From Marine Group I thaumarchaeote (GTDB lineage Archaea > Thermoproteota > Nitrososphaeria > Nitrososphaerales > Nitrosopumilaceae), in assembly GCA_013390745.1 (NCBI GenBank), contig JACASX010000003.1:1-64000 (forward strand): a stretch of 64,000 nt of DNA, given 5' to 3'. The position numbers and the translations under genes were made by a program. Of this stretch, positions 14,441 through 22,839 are shown piece after piece; position 1 is the first letter of the stretch, and each line of letters starts with the position of its first letter. The notes beneath the pieces are model-generated. The model worked only from the letters and a program-made list of their open reading frames with translations. It was not told the origin of the DNA and made no database searches.

Positions 14441-15538
14441 TTGTCTGTGAAATCAAAAATCATGACTAGAAAGCTCATTCCGCTTTTTGCACTGGTTACT
14501 GGAATCGTTGCCTTCCCATTAGCGGCTTCAGCACAAAGTGACGCTATTCCAGCTTGGATTAAAAATACAGCAGGCTGGTGGGCAGATGATCAGATTTCCG
14601 AGACAGAATTTGTAAACTCGATGGAATATCTAATAGATTCTGGAATTATTCAAATACCCTCACAACAAAATGTAGACGTTACTGAACTCACTATTGGTTT
14701 CATACCAATTGAAAAAGCGGATGAGCTCACATCAAAGGCCGAATCGTTGGAAAAGTTTCTAGAACAGAAGATACCAAATGTGGATTTTAAAATAGTTGTT
14801 CCAAATAATTATGAAACAATAATTGAAGGAATGAAGTTTGGTCACATTGATGCTGCCTTTATGGATACTGGACCTGGTTGGATAGCACATAACAGAGCTG
14901 GCACCGAAGTTGTATTGGCTGAAGTCGTAAAGGGAAAAGTAAACTATCAAGCAACTGTTTGGACGAAAGCAGATAACAATTCTATTAATTCTCTAGAAGA
15001 TACGCTGGGCAAAAAAGTGGCCTTTACAAGTATTACTGGCTCGTCAGGATTTGTAATGCCAATGGGCACGCTAGTCACAGATGGTCACATCAACATTGAG
15101 GGAGATGATATTGTTGCGCTAGAAGCAGCATTAGTAGATTCATTTCAAAGCTACACGTTTGCAGGTGGATACAAAGCAGCACTTCAATTATTATTAAATG
15201 ATCATGTTGATGTTGCCTTTGGTTCTGACATTGCACCAAAAAAGTATCTTGATCCAGTTGATCAAGGAAAATTAAAGGCAGTTTATACGATAGGACCAGT
15301 TCCTTCCCATGTATTTGTGGTCAGCTCCGAAATGTCCGACGGCACAAAAACTGCTTTAGTTAATGCCTTAGTACAACTAAATTATGCGGAAAATAATGAA
15401 ATCCTCAGAAACATTTACGGTGCAGAAGCATTGCTTCCAACATCTACAGAAATGCATATTGGAGATTTTGGAAAATTCATTGACGCGTTAATAGGTCTTG
15501 ATCAAAAAATTCTAGACAAGTACAATAAAGGTAGTTGA
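14441..15538 (+). CDS. phnD: PhnD-type ABC substrate-binding protein with N-terminal WIKN module
   Basis: Secreted solute-binding protein of the phosphate/phosphite/phosphonate family, 365 residues. A signal peptide (hydrophobic core LIPLFALVTGIVAFPLAASA) is followed by a 38-residue module IPAWIKNTAGWWADDQISET...LIDSGIIQIP, found in many secreted proteins of this phylum. From about residue 85 the PhnD fold begins (ELTIGFIPIEKADELTSKA; FGHIDAAFMDTGPGWIAH; FTSITGSSGF; VDVAFGSDIAPKKYLD). Starts at TTG 14441, GTG 14447 or ATG 14462 are possible; I give the longest because of the TATA position. Ligand (phosphonate, phosphite or phosphate) cannot be read. It is the first gene of the transporter operon. 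Confidence 0.88.
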   Translation: MSVKSKIMTRKLIPLFALVTGIVAFPLAASAQSDAIPAWIKNTAGWWADDQISETEFVNSMEYLIDSGIIQIPSQQNVDVTELTIGFIPIEKADELTSKAESLEKFLEQKIPNVDFKIVVPNNYETIIEGMKFGHIDAAFMDTGPGWIAHNRAGTEVVLAEVVKGKVNYQATVWTKADNNSINSLEDTLGKKVAFTSITGSSGFVMPMGTLVTDGHINIEGDDIVALEAALVDSFQSYTFAGGYKAALQLLLNDHVDVAFGSDIAPKKYLDPVDQGKLKAVYTIGPVPSHVFVVSSEMSDGTKTALVNALVQLNYAENNEILRNIYGAEALLPTSTEMHIGDFGKFIDALIGLDQKILDKYNKGS

Positions 15539-15539
15539 A

Positions 15540-16376
15540 ATGTCTTTTACAAAGCCACCTAAAGTAAAATCGTTAGAAAAATCATCAATTTTTACAAAAA
15601 CCATTGTTCAGATGAATGATATTTCTGCCTCATACGACTCGAAGAATTATGTGCTAAAAGACATCAGTATGTCAATAGATAGAGGAACCAACTATGCGAT
15701 CGTTGGGCAATCGGGCTCTGGAAAATCTACCTTATTGAGACTGATAAATGGCAGAATGAACCCAAGCAAGGGAAAAATCATGGTTGATTATCAAACACCT
15801 AACATCTCTGATAAAAAATTCAAGCTATTTATGCACAAAATTGGCTACATTCCACAAAATCTTGGCTTGATAAAAAATTCTACAGTACTTGAGAATATTT
15901 TGATTGGAGCCCTACATCGTGTCAGCGGATTCGATTCGTTTTTCAAAAAATTTTCTGATTTGGAGATTGACAATGCCAAAAAAATTCTAAAGCAAGTTGG
16001 TCTTCAGGGCAAAGATGAGAGAAAGGTCTACATGCTCAGTGGAGGAGAAAAGAGAAGAGTTGCAATAGCAAGGGCTCTTGTTCAAAAACCAGAGATCATT
16101 CTTGCCGATGAAATTGTATCTGAGCTGGATCATGTGACAGCACGAGAGATCATGGATGTCCTGGCAGAAGCACAAGCAACAATGAAACTCACTGCAATAA
16201 TGGTTCACCATGACCTTCAACTTGCATTAGAGTATGCTGACAGAGTAGCAGTGATCAAGGAAGGCGAAAAGATTCTTGAGATTGGAGTTGAGGGAGATAG
16301 AATTGTCGACTTTCAGTCAGGAAATTTCACACAAAGAGAGATTTTGGAGATGTTTAGCAATGAATCAAAAGAATAA
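15540..16376 (+). CDS. phnC: PhnC-type ABC transporter ATP-binding protein
   Basis: Cytoplasmic ATPase that powers import with the neighbouring binding protein and permease. The 278-residue protein has Walker A GQSGSGKSTLL, a Q-loop in IGYIPQNLGL, the ABC signature LSGGEKRRVAIARAL, Walker B EIILADEIVSELD and a switch His in MVHHDLQLALEYADRV. The N-terminal 20 residues are extra and Lys-rich. It begins 1 bp after the phnD stop and overlaps the permease gene by 17 bases. The E in ADEIVSELD replaces the more common ADEPxxxLD proline, a small deviation seen in the PhnC group. Confidence 0.9.
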   Translation: MSFTKPPKVKSLEKSSIFTKTIVQMNDISASYDSKNYVLKDISMSIDRGTNYAIVGQSGSGKSTLLRLINGRMNPSKGKIMVDYQTPNISDKKFKLFMHKIGYIPQNLGLIKNSTVLENILIGALHRVSGFDSFFKKFSDLEIDNAKKILKQVGLQGKDERKVYMLSGGEKRRVAIARALVQKPEIILADEIVSELDHVTAREIMDVLAEAQATMKLTAIMVHHDLQLALEYADRVAVIKEGEKILEIGVEGDRIVDFQSGNFTQREILEMFSNESKE

Positions 16377-17142
16377 TCTAATCATCGGACTAATTATTGC
16401 AGGTGTTGTAGTTATGTCTGCGAATGTAGATGCAGACCCTAGAGACTTTGTAGAGGGATTGCCAAACATTGGAATTATGCTACAAGAGATTACCGACGTA
16501 GATTCCTCGCTTTTTGTAACTGCATTCTGGTCAATGTTAGAAACAATCCAGATGGCATTCATTGGAACCGTTGTGGGTGTTGCAATTGCACTTCCACTAA
16601 GCCTGCTAGCTGCCAGAAATTTGAACAACAAATTTGTCTACGTACCAATTCGTGCACTGCTTGCAGCCATCCGTACTTTCCCATCAATACTTTGGGCAAT
16701 TTTATTTGTGATTATAGTTGGTCTTGGTCCATTTGCAGGAGTGCTAGCAATCATCATGTACACGGTTGGATTTATCGCAAAGCTGCAATACGAAGCCATC
16801 GAAGCCACTGATGCTGACCCTATGGATGCAGTAGACGCTATTGGAGTTTCCAAACTACAGCTGATCAGATTTGTTGTACTACCAGAATCTGCATCACATC
16901 TGCTCAGCCAGATTTTGTATATTTTTGATTATAACATTAGGCAGACTAGTATACTTGGTCTCGTAGGTGCAGGCGGAATTGGATTTTACATCATTAACTA
17001 CATAAAGTTCTTTGAGTATGGAAAGGCTGCAGTTTTCATGTTAGTTGTTCTTGCAACCGTCTTGATAATTGAGTGGGTTAGTGTACGAATAAGAGACAAG
17101 TATATTGTCAAATCACAAAGGGGAATGCAGGTTAAAGCTTAA
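16360..17142 (+). CDS. phnE: PhnE-type ABC transporter permease
   Basis: Membrane component of the importer, 260 residues from ATG 16360. Segments include LIIGLIIAGVVVMSANV at the N-terminus, FIGTVVGVAIALPLSLLAA, ILWAILFVIIVGLGPFAG, and a C-terminal AAVFMLVVLATVLIIEWVSV. The EAA-type coupling loop DAVDAIGVSKLQLIRFVVLP (807-style permease motif, Gly centred) and the family's NIRQTSILGLVGAGGIGF are present. A longer frame from 16276 would run inside phnC and is rejected. It ends the operon and overlaps a possible small minus-strand frame by 4 bases. Confidence 0.9.
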   Translation: MNQKNNLIIGLIIAGVVVMSANVDADPRDFVEGLPNIGIMLQEITDVDSSLFVTAFWSMLETIQMAFIGTVVGVAIALPLSLLAARNLNNKFVYVPIRALLAAIRTFPSILWAILFVIIVGLGPFAGVLAIIMYTVGFIAKLQYEAIEATDADPMDAVDAIGVSKLQLIRFVVLPESASHLLSQILYIFDYNIRQTSILGLVGAGGIGFYIINYIKFFEYGKAAVFMLVVLATVLIIEWVSVRIRDKYIVKSQRGMQVKA

Positions 17143-17375
17143 CAGCCCTTAATTCCACTGCTCACAAAAATCGAATAGCAACCCAGACCACATTCTTCAC
17201 ATCTTGGTTTCATAGAATCTTTTTCTGCGCTTCCGATGCAACAAGGTTTTTTCTCCCTGCCTAAATGATCAACGGAAAGAATAGCCCTCTTTGACCAAAC
17301 TAAAGAACAGAATCCACCATTAGTGCAATGAAAAGTACAGCCAAATATGGACTTGAAAACTTGAACAAAACCCAT
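17139..17375 (-). CDS. Possible small Cys-rich protein downstream of ctaB (uncertain)
   Basis: The frame encodes up to 78 residues with a striking C-terminal part: KPCCIGSAEKD then MKPRCEECGLGCYSIF and a final GIKGC, nine cysteines in all counting the N-terminal part. The only ATG upstream (17375) lies 76 bases inside ctaB, and no ATG/GTG/TTG occurs between the ctaB stop and the internal ATG at 17211, which would leave a 24-residue peptide. Cys spacing suggests a metal-binding or membrane-associated protein connected with heme/oxidase assembly, but this is speculation. It could equally be a chance frame. Confidence 0.3.
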   Translation of the reverse strand: MGFVQVFKSIFGCTFHCTNGGFCSLVWSKRAILSVDHLGREKKPCCIGSAEKDSMKPRCEECGLGCYSIFVSSGIKGC

Positions 17376-18229
17376 GAAGCCTTTTCGCTTGGCTTTGCAA
17401 CAACCCAGAAACTAAGAATCACCATTAAAACTCCCGATGCGATTGCAGTATACAAATAAACTTCATGCATTAACGGTTCCCCATTTTCATGTGTTAGGAA
17501 AAATGGAACTACGCTGAAGAGTACCATCATTAGTGTAGTGCCGGCAATTATTCTAGCAGACGTTTTTTCCGATTGAACCGCAGTTAACATTGGAACGTTT
17601 ACTTTTTTGTAATCATCCTTAAAGTGTAAAGTTAATGCCCAAATGTGCATTGGAATCCAAACAAAGACTAATCCAGCTATAACAAGACCAAAGTCCCAAA
17701 GACCAGTTGTAGTCACAGCAACATATCCAATCAGTGCTGGTGCACCGCCTGAGAATCCTCCCAAAACAATGTTTGTTCTACTTTTGCGCTTTAGACAATA
17801 ACTATACACCAAAATATTATCTACTAATCCAAATGCCATAAAAGAACCAGCTAAGATGCCTTGCCAAAATGATGCAGTGAAGCATATACCAAAAGCACAT
17901 GCTAATGATATTGCAGCAAGCACAAGTCCAAAATTCCTAGCCTTTTCTGCAGGATAAATTCGTCTACTTGGTATTGGTCTGTTCTTGGTTCTCTCCATTA
18001 TCGCATCAATGTCTCTGTCATGATAATTTGTCAACGTATTCGCAGCGGCAGAACCGGCAGCTACTCCTCCAAGGAGTAATGCCCATGTTTCAAGAGAAAT
18101 TGGAACATTGAAAACATTTGAAGCGGTAATGGCTGCACCAAAGGCAGTAAACACAAGAAGGTACCAGATCTTTGGTTTTGTCAGCTCGTAGTATACAGCG
18201 ATATTTGATTTTGTGTTAAAAGTTTGCAT
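17300..18229 (-). CDS. ctaB: Protoheme IX farnesyltransferase (heme O synthase)
   Basis: UbiA-superfamily membrane enzyme that adds a farnesyl group to heme B, giving heme O for terminal oxidases. The 309-residue protein has the prenyl-diphosphate-binding motif N-Y-H-D-R-D-I-D with RTKNRPIPS, the second motif YSYCLKRKSRTNIVLGG-type loop, then GAPALIGYVAV and IPMHIWALTLHFKDDYKKV, and about eight or nine membrane segments. Length is standard. It is transcribed toward phnE. The Lrp-type gene lies 31 bp upstream on the same strand. No oxidase subunit genes are in view. Confidence 0.93.
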   Translation of the reverse strand: MQTFNTKSNIAVYYELTKPKIWYLLVFTAFGAAITASNVFNVPISLETWALLLGGVAAGSAAANTLTNYHDRDIDAIMERTKNRPIPSRRIYPAEKARNFGLVLAAISLACAFGICFTASFWQGILAGSFMAFGLVDNILVYSYCLKRKSRTNIVLGGFSGGAPALIGYVAVTTTGLWDFGLVIAGLVFVWIPMHIWALTLHFKDDYKKVNVPMLTAVQSEKTSARIIAGTTLMMVLFSVVPFFLTHENGEPLMHEVYLYTAIASGVLMVILSFWVVAKPSEKASWVLFKFSSPYLAVLFIALMVDSVL

Positions 18230-18260
18230 TAATCATCACTCTATTCTCAGATCTGCATCA

Positions 18261-18707
18261 CTATTGTAACATATAGGGCATTTGTTTTGTTCGCGTCTTC
18301 ATTTCTATAAAACTCTCAGAGCCTATAATTCCTTCAATTTTACCAATATTATCTGAAACAATCTTATACATATCATTCAGGTTTTCGGCATACATTGTTA
18401 CCAGTATGTCAAACCTACCGGTCACTTCCGCAACCTCTCTCACACCTGGGATCTTGAATAATTCTTGGATAACATTATCTCGTTGCTTTGAATCCATGTT
18501 AATTCCTGTTATTGACTTTACACCAAACCCTAATTCCTTATTGTTAATCTCAATTGTAAATCGCTCAATGAGTTTTTTATTTATTAATCGCTTTATCCTG
18601 CTATAAACTACTGAAGAGTTGGCGTTAATTTTTTCAGAAAGTTTTGGAATTGATATTGATGAATCCCTACTAAGCTCTGATAAAATCTTTTGATCTATTT
18701 TATCCAC
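18261..18707 (-). CDS. Lrp/AsnC-family transcriptional regulator
   Basis: A 148-residue regulator with an N-terminal winged helix (about 1-50: DQKILSELSRDSSISIPKLSEKI region, then NSSVVYSRIKRL as recognition helix; key residues cited) and a C-terminal RAM/ligand-binding domain (about 65-145: ITGINMDSKQRDN, VAEVTGRFDILVTMYAENL, IGSESFIEMKTR). These are the two standard domains of the family, which senses amino acids or other small molecules. Between asd and ctaB it may control lysine/threonine-family synthesis or itself; the target is not visible. Confidence 0.88.
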   Translation of the reverse strand: MDKIDQKILSELSRDSSISIPKLSEKINANSSVVYSRIKRLINKKLIERFTIEINNKELGFGVKSITGINMDSKQRDNVIQELFKIPGVREVAEVTGRFDILVTMYAENLNDMYKIVSDNIGKIEGIIGSESFIEMKTRTKQMPYMLQ

Positions 18708-18788
18708 TTTTACCGTTTAAAACACCTGAGACATTACATATTTTTCGGATTAATAAAGCTATTATTGAAATTTTTATAATTTTTTTCT

Positions 18789-19868
18789 TTAAATCTTATC
18801 TTTTTTGTATAGCATCTCAGCTAGGAGAACAGCACCCTTTGCAGATCCCATCTTCTTGTTGTGTGAGAATAACATGTACTTCAATCCATGATCAAACAAC
18901 TCCTCTTTTTCTAATCTTCCAATTGTTGTCGTCATTCCGCCACCTACATGTCTTTCAATTCTTGGCTGCGGTCTTGTTGGGTCATCATGCACTACATAGT
19001 AATTTTTTGGCGCTGATGGAAGACCTGCAACACTAATTTCCTTATTGTATTGTTCATATGTTTCCTTTGCATTTTTAGGATTAACCTCTTTTTCAGTTTC
19101 AACGAATACGGATTCGGTATGACCATCAATTACTGGAACCCTTGTACAAGTACAACTAACACGTATGTCGGCCGGTTCTATTTTACCATCCTTTAATTTT
19201 CCAAGTATTTTTTTTGTCTCAATCCTAACTTTGTTTTCTTCCTTTGGTATGTAAGGGATAATGTTATCTGTGACATCCATAGCCGAAACACCTGGTGATC
19301 TGCCGCCACCCGAGATCGCTTGCATCGAAGTCATCATGACTTTTTTTGCTCCATATTTCTCATAAAGTGGTTTCATAGTAATTGCTAATCCAGTTGTGGT
19401 ACAATTAGGCAAAGGAGCTACCCATCCTTTCCAACCTCTGTTCTTTTTTTGTACTTCTAACAACTCAGCTTGCTCATCGTTTATCCCTGGAATTAGAATT
19501 GGCACATCATCCTCATATCTATACGCAGAAGAAGTTGAAATTACAGGTATATCCTTTGCAAACTTTGTCTCAATATCTCTTGCAGCGTTAGATTCGACAG
19601 CAGAGAATACCAAGTCTAACTCCGCAACATTAATCTCGTCAATTTTTTTTACAGTCATTCCTTTGATGTATTCCGGGATTTCTTCACCTACTTCCCATTT
19701 GATAATTCCACTGTCTGGATCTCTAATTGCATCAACGTAGTTTTTTCCTGCAGATCTTTCTGAAGCTGCAATTTGTGTAACTTCGAACCATGGGTGATCC
19801 TCTAGAGATAGCACAAATTCTTGTCCTACCGCTCCAGTGACTCCAATTATCGCTACTTTCTTTTTCAT
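18789..19868 (-). CDS. asd: Aspartate-semialdehyde dehydrogenase (or malonyl/succinyl-CoA reductase paralogue)
   Basis: NADP-dependent reductase of acyl phosphate or acyl-CoA to semialdehyde; 359 residues, the archaeal type. Rossmann motif GVTGAVGQEF (about 9-18), catalytic Cys in PNCTTTGLA, SMQAISGGGRSPGVSAMD, and the substrate Arg region VSCTCTRVPVIDGHTESV are present. In archaea with the hydroxypropionate/hydroxybutyrate cycle, malonyl-CoA reductase descends from this same family, so the alternative role is a CO2-fixation enzyme; motifs by eye do not decide. Divergent from the cobalamin operon, with 79 bp between start codons. Confidence 0.85.
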   Translation of the reverse strand: MKKKVAIIGVTGAVGQEFVLSLEDHPWFEVTQIAASERSAGKNYVDAIRDPDSGIIKWEVGEEIPEYIKGMTVKKIDEINVAELDLVFSAVESNAARDIETKFAKDIPVISTSSAYRYEDDVPILIPGINDEQAELLEVQKKNRGWKGWVAPLPNCTTTGLAITMKPLYEKYGAKKVMMTSMQAISGGGRSPGVSAMDVTDNIIPYIPKEENKVRIETKKILGKLKDGKIEPADIRVSCTCTRVPVIDGHTESVFVETEKEVNPKNAKETYEQYNKEISVAGLPSAPKNYYVVHDDPTRPQPRIERHVGGGMTTTIGRLEKEELFDHGLKYMLFSHNKKMGSAKGAVLLAEMLYKKDKI

Positions 19869-19947
19869 TGAGTCATTTTCAAGTTTTCAATTAATAATCG
19901 TTAGCAATAACCAAAACACACTATATTGGCAATTAATTATCTATAAT

Positions 19948-21027
19948 GTGAAAATTCATCCAAACAAATCAGCACAATCACACATCCCAGCCTCACACGG
20001 AGGCAAATATGGCACAAAAAATCCTGATGTTAATGTGATTGATTTCAGTTCAAATGTAAACCCGTTAGGATGCCATCCAGGCGTAAGACGCTATTTGAAA
20101 AAACATTTGGATTCAATTTCAGAGTATCCTGATCCAAATTCTACGGATTTACGTGCAAACTTGGCGTGGTTTACCGGTGTTCCAAAAAAGCAGATTGTTG
20201 TTGGGAATGGCGCGACGGAAATAATTTACAATTTCTGCAAAACTTTTCTAAATAAAAAGACGCGTGTTTTGATTCCAATACCAACTTTTAGTGAGTACGA
20301 AGTTTCTGCAAAACTTTGTGACTGTAAAATATCATTTTTTAAAACTATGGATCTTTCGAGAAATTTACAAAAATTTATCATGGAAATTCCCAGAAATGGC
20401 TGTGTTTTTATTTGCAATCCAAATAATCCCACTGGTATTTTAATCCAGAAGAATGAAATACTAAAAATTGTCGCAGTGGCAAAGAAGAAATCAACAATTG
20501 TATTTGTAGATGAGACATTTATTGAGCTTGTACCAGGAAATGATGAATCCGTAATAAAGCATATCAAGAATTTCGAGAATTTGTTCATTTTACGTTCACT
20601 CACAAAATCTTTTGGTTTAGCAGGAATTAGAATTGGCTATGGAGTAGGCAGTCCACAAATTATAGAACCACTACAAAAAATCAAGATTCCTTGGAATGTA
20701 AGCAATCTAGCACAGCGTGCAGCAAGTGCAGCAATATGTTATCATCCATTTTTAGATAAAACATGTAAATTAATCAAAAAGGAGAAAAATTTCATATACT
20801 CAAATTTAGCAAAATCGAAAAAATTTGCTTGCTATACTTCAGCAACAAACTTTCTTCTAGTCAAGACAAAAATTAAATCAAAACTTTTGCAAAAGAAACT
20901 TCTCAAACAAAAAATTCTGATTAGAGACTGTAGCACATTTCGTGGATTAAACCAGAATTACATTAGAATTGCGGTAAAAACTAGAAAAGAGAACATAAAA
21001 CTGCTAAAGGCATTGAAGGTGATTTAG
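19948..21027 (+). CDS. cobD: L-threonine-O-3-phosphate decarboxylase-type aminotransferase
   Basis: PLP enzyme of the HisC-like fold I family that in B12 synthesis makes (R)-1-amino-2-propanol phosphate for the corrin linker. The 359-residue product from GTG 19948 begins with SAQSHIPASHGGKYG, the CobD hallmark, then VIDFSSNVNPLG, IVGNGATEIIY, CNPNNPTGILI, FVDETFIELVP and the PLP lysine in SLTKSFGLAGIRIGYG. I reject the longer frame from 19837, which would run into asd. Its position as first gene of cobQ-cbiB-cobS-cobY supports CobD over histidinol-phosphate aminotransferase; a true hisC lies at 46.0 kb. Confidence 0.88.
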   Translation: MKIHPNKSAQSHIPASHGGKYGTKNPDVNVIDFSSNVNPLGCHPGVRRYLKKHLDSISEYPDPNSTDLRANLAWFTGVPKKQIVVGNGATEIIYNFCKTFLNKKTRVLIPIPTFSEYEVSAKLCDCKISFFKTMDLSRNLQKFIMEIPRNGCVFICNPNNPTGILIQKNEILKIVAVAKKKSTIVFVDETFIELVPGNDESVIKHIKNFENLFILRSLTKSFGLAGIRIGYGVGSPQIIEPLQKIKIPWNVSNLAQRAASAAICYHPFLDKTCKLIKKEKNFIYSNLAKSKKFACYTSATNFLLVKTKIKSKLLQKKLLKQKILIRDCSTFRGLNQNYIRIAVKTRKENIKLLKALKVI

Positions 21028-21043
21028 CATCTCAAAAACGCTA

Positions 21044-21868
21044 ATGGTTCAGGGAACCGCATCCAGTGCAGGTAAAACAACACTTGTTACTGCACTCTGC
21101 AGAATTTTTCTGGAAAAGGGATTCTCTGTAGCACCGTTCAAGGCGCAAAACATGTCAAACTACGCCTACAAAGGAAAAGATTTTGAAATTTCTCGTGCTC
21201 AGGCAGTTCAAGCTCTCGCATCACGTATTGAAATATCACCAGATTTGAATCCAATTTTGTTAAAACCTCTAGGTGATTATAGAAGCTCCATTTTCCTAAG
21301 GGGAAAATTCTATAAAAAAATGCATGCTGATGACTATTACAGGAAGTTTGTTCAAAAAAATGGAATGAAAACGGTTTTGAGATCATTTCATACCTTAGAA
21401 AAAAACCATGATTTGATTATCATTGAGGGCGCTGGTTCTCCTGCCGAAATTAATCTTACAAGATATGATATTGCAAACATGAAACTTGCCGAGAAAACAA
21501 AATCACCTGTAATTTTAATTACAGATATTGAGAGAGGCGGATCTTTTGGAAGCATTGTTGGTACCCTGTCATTATTAGAAAAAAAATACCAAAGAATGAT
21601 CAAAGGTTTTGTTTTTAACAAATTTCGTGGCGACTTGAATATTCTTAAACCTGGATTTAGAAAGCTAAAACAAAACACAGGAAAGCCAGTTTTTGGTACC
21701 ATCCCACTGACCAAATTTCTGCTTCCCGAGGAGGATTCCATAACTTCAGATTCAAAGCAGCTTGCACTCAATAGTAAGAACCTAAAAAAGATCGATTCCG
21801 AAATTGAGAAGTTAAGCAAGGTTGTAAAGTCAAGTCTTAATATCAGAGCAATTGAAAAACTACTGTAA
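21044..21868 (+). CDS. cobQ: Cobyric acid synthase, ATPase domain only (no amidotransferase domain)
   Basis: CobQ amidates four side chains of adenosylcobyrinic acid a,c-diamide. The product is 274 residues against roughly 480-500 for normal CobQ. The ATP-dependent dethiobiotin-synthetase-like domain is complete: QGTASSAGKTT (3-13), FKAQNMSNYA, SRAQAVQA, IIEGAGSPAEINL, FVFNKFRGD, and GTIPLTKFLLPEEDS. The chain ends about 45 residues later, so the class I glutaminase domain with its Cys-His-Glu triad is missing. The stop codon overlaps the cbiB start by one base, so this is a clean gene end and not a frameshift. It must use free ammonia or a separate amidotransferase. Confidence 0.88.
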   Translation: MVQGTASSAGKTTLVTALCRIFLEKGFSVAPFKAQNMSNYAYKGKDFEISRAQAVQALASRIEISPDLNPILLKPLGDYRSSIFLRGKFYKKMHADDYYRKFVQKNGMKTVLRSFHTLEKNHDLIIIEGAGSPAEINLTRYDIANMKLAEKTKSPVILITDIERGGSFGSIVGTLSLLEKKYQRMIKGFVFNKFRGDLNILKPGFRKLKQNTGKPVFGTIPLTKFLLPEEDSITSDSKQLALNSKNLKKIDSEIEKLSKVVKSSLNIRAIEKLL

Positions 21869-22839
21869 TGATACTTGAAAGCGTCGTTATAGTTGGATTT
21901 GCTCTTTTATTGGATTTTTTAGTGGGTGATCCAAGAACCAAGTATCATCCAACTGCTTGGATTGGAAAACTAATAGCATCACTTGTTCCTTTTACAAAAA
22001 GCAACTCGGTAAGAAAGGAATTGATTGGTGGCATCTTGCTTGTTAGTGTAATTGTAGTAACTGTCTGCACAATGCTTGTTGTTTTGGATATTGGAATTAG
22101 TTTACTCACTATTGATATTGTCTCATTAATTGTGTCGATAGCTGTTGGTTCAATCTTACTAAAAACAACTATTGCTATTAGAGGAATGCAAAAACATGCC
22201 TTAGCGGTAGTTGATGCGGTTGAGAAAGGAGATTTAGGTTCTGCTCGAAATCATCTCTCTATGATTGTAAAGAGAGATACCAAGAATTTAGATAAAAATC
22301 ATATTTTGTCTGGCGTTTTGGAGAGTGTAAGCGAAAATACGGTTGATGGAATTACTGGTCCGTTATTCTATTATGCTATTTTTGGTCTTCCAGGCGCATT
22401 TGTTTACAGAGCAATAAACACTGTAGACTCTATGATTGGCTACAAGACAACCTTGTTCAAGAATGTGGGTTGGTTTGGAGCCAAGTGTGATACTGTACTG
22501 AACTATGCTCCATCTAGACTAACTGGGTTAGTGATGATTCTAGGCGCATTAATTTTGGGCTACAATTGGAAGGAATCGCTATACATTATGAGACGTGACA
22601 GCGGAAAACTAGAAAGCACCAACGCAGGATTTCCAATGGCTGCTTTGGCTGGTGCACTTGGAACCAGGTTAGAAAAGATGGATTATTACACAATTGGCAA
22701 TGGTAGTATAGAATTTACAAAATCTCACATTACGTCTGCAGTTACGTTGATGAAAGTTTCGTCAATTTTATTCTGCGGTATAGTTACTATTCCAATAATC
22801 GTAACTCTTTCATTTTTAGGATGGTGGATACATGCTTAA
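21868..22839 (+). CDS. cbiB: Adenosylcobinamide-phosphate synthase
   Basis: Membrane enzyme that attaches aminopropanol phosphate to adenosylcobyric acid. The 323-residue protein has LLDFLVGDPRTKYHPTAWIG at the N-terminus, the ENTVDGITGPLFYYAIFGLPGA core (key part cited), YRAINTVDSMIGYK and NYAPSRLTGL, the classic CbiB series, with several membrane segments between and a hydrophobic C-terminus. It starts at the last base of cobQ and overlaps cobS by 8 bases. Identification is secure. Confidence 0.94.
   Translation: MILESVVIVGFALLLDFLVGDPRTKYHPTAWIGKLIASLVPFTKSNSVRKELIGGILLVSVIVVTVCTMLVVLDIGISLLTIDIVSLIVSIAVGSILLKTTIAIRGMQKHALAVVDAVEKGDLGSARNHLSMIVKRDTKNLDKNHILSGVLESVSENTVDGITGPLFYYAIFGLPGAFVYRAINTVDSMIGYKTTLFKNVGWFGAKCDTVLNYAPSRLTGLVMILGALILGYNWKESLYIMRRDSGKLESTNAGFPMAALAGALGTRLEKMDYYTIGNGSIEFTKSHITSAVTLMKVSSILFCGIVTIPIIVTLSFLGWWIHA

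Noticed and set aside
16276-16359. Upstream extension of the permease gene from 16276
   Set aside because: The extra 28 residues are charged, lie entirely inside phnC and would precede a normal N-terminal membrane segment; ATG 16360 is better.
19837-19947. N-terminal extension of the CobD-type protein
   Set aside because: It would overlap the divergent asd gene and encodes sequence unlike CobD; GTG 19948 gives the normal N-terminus.
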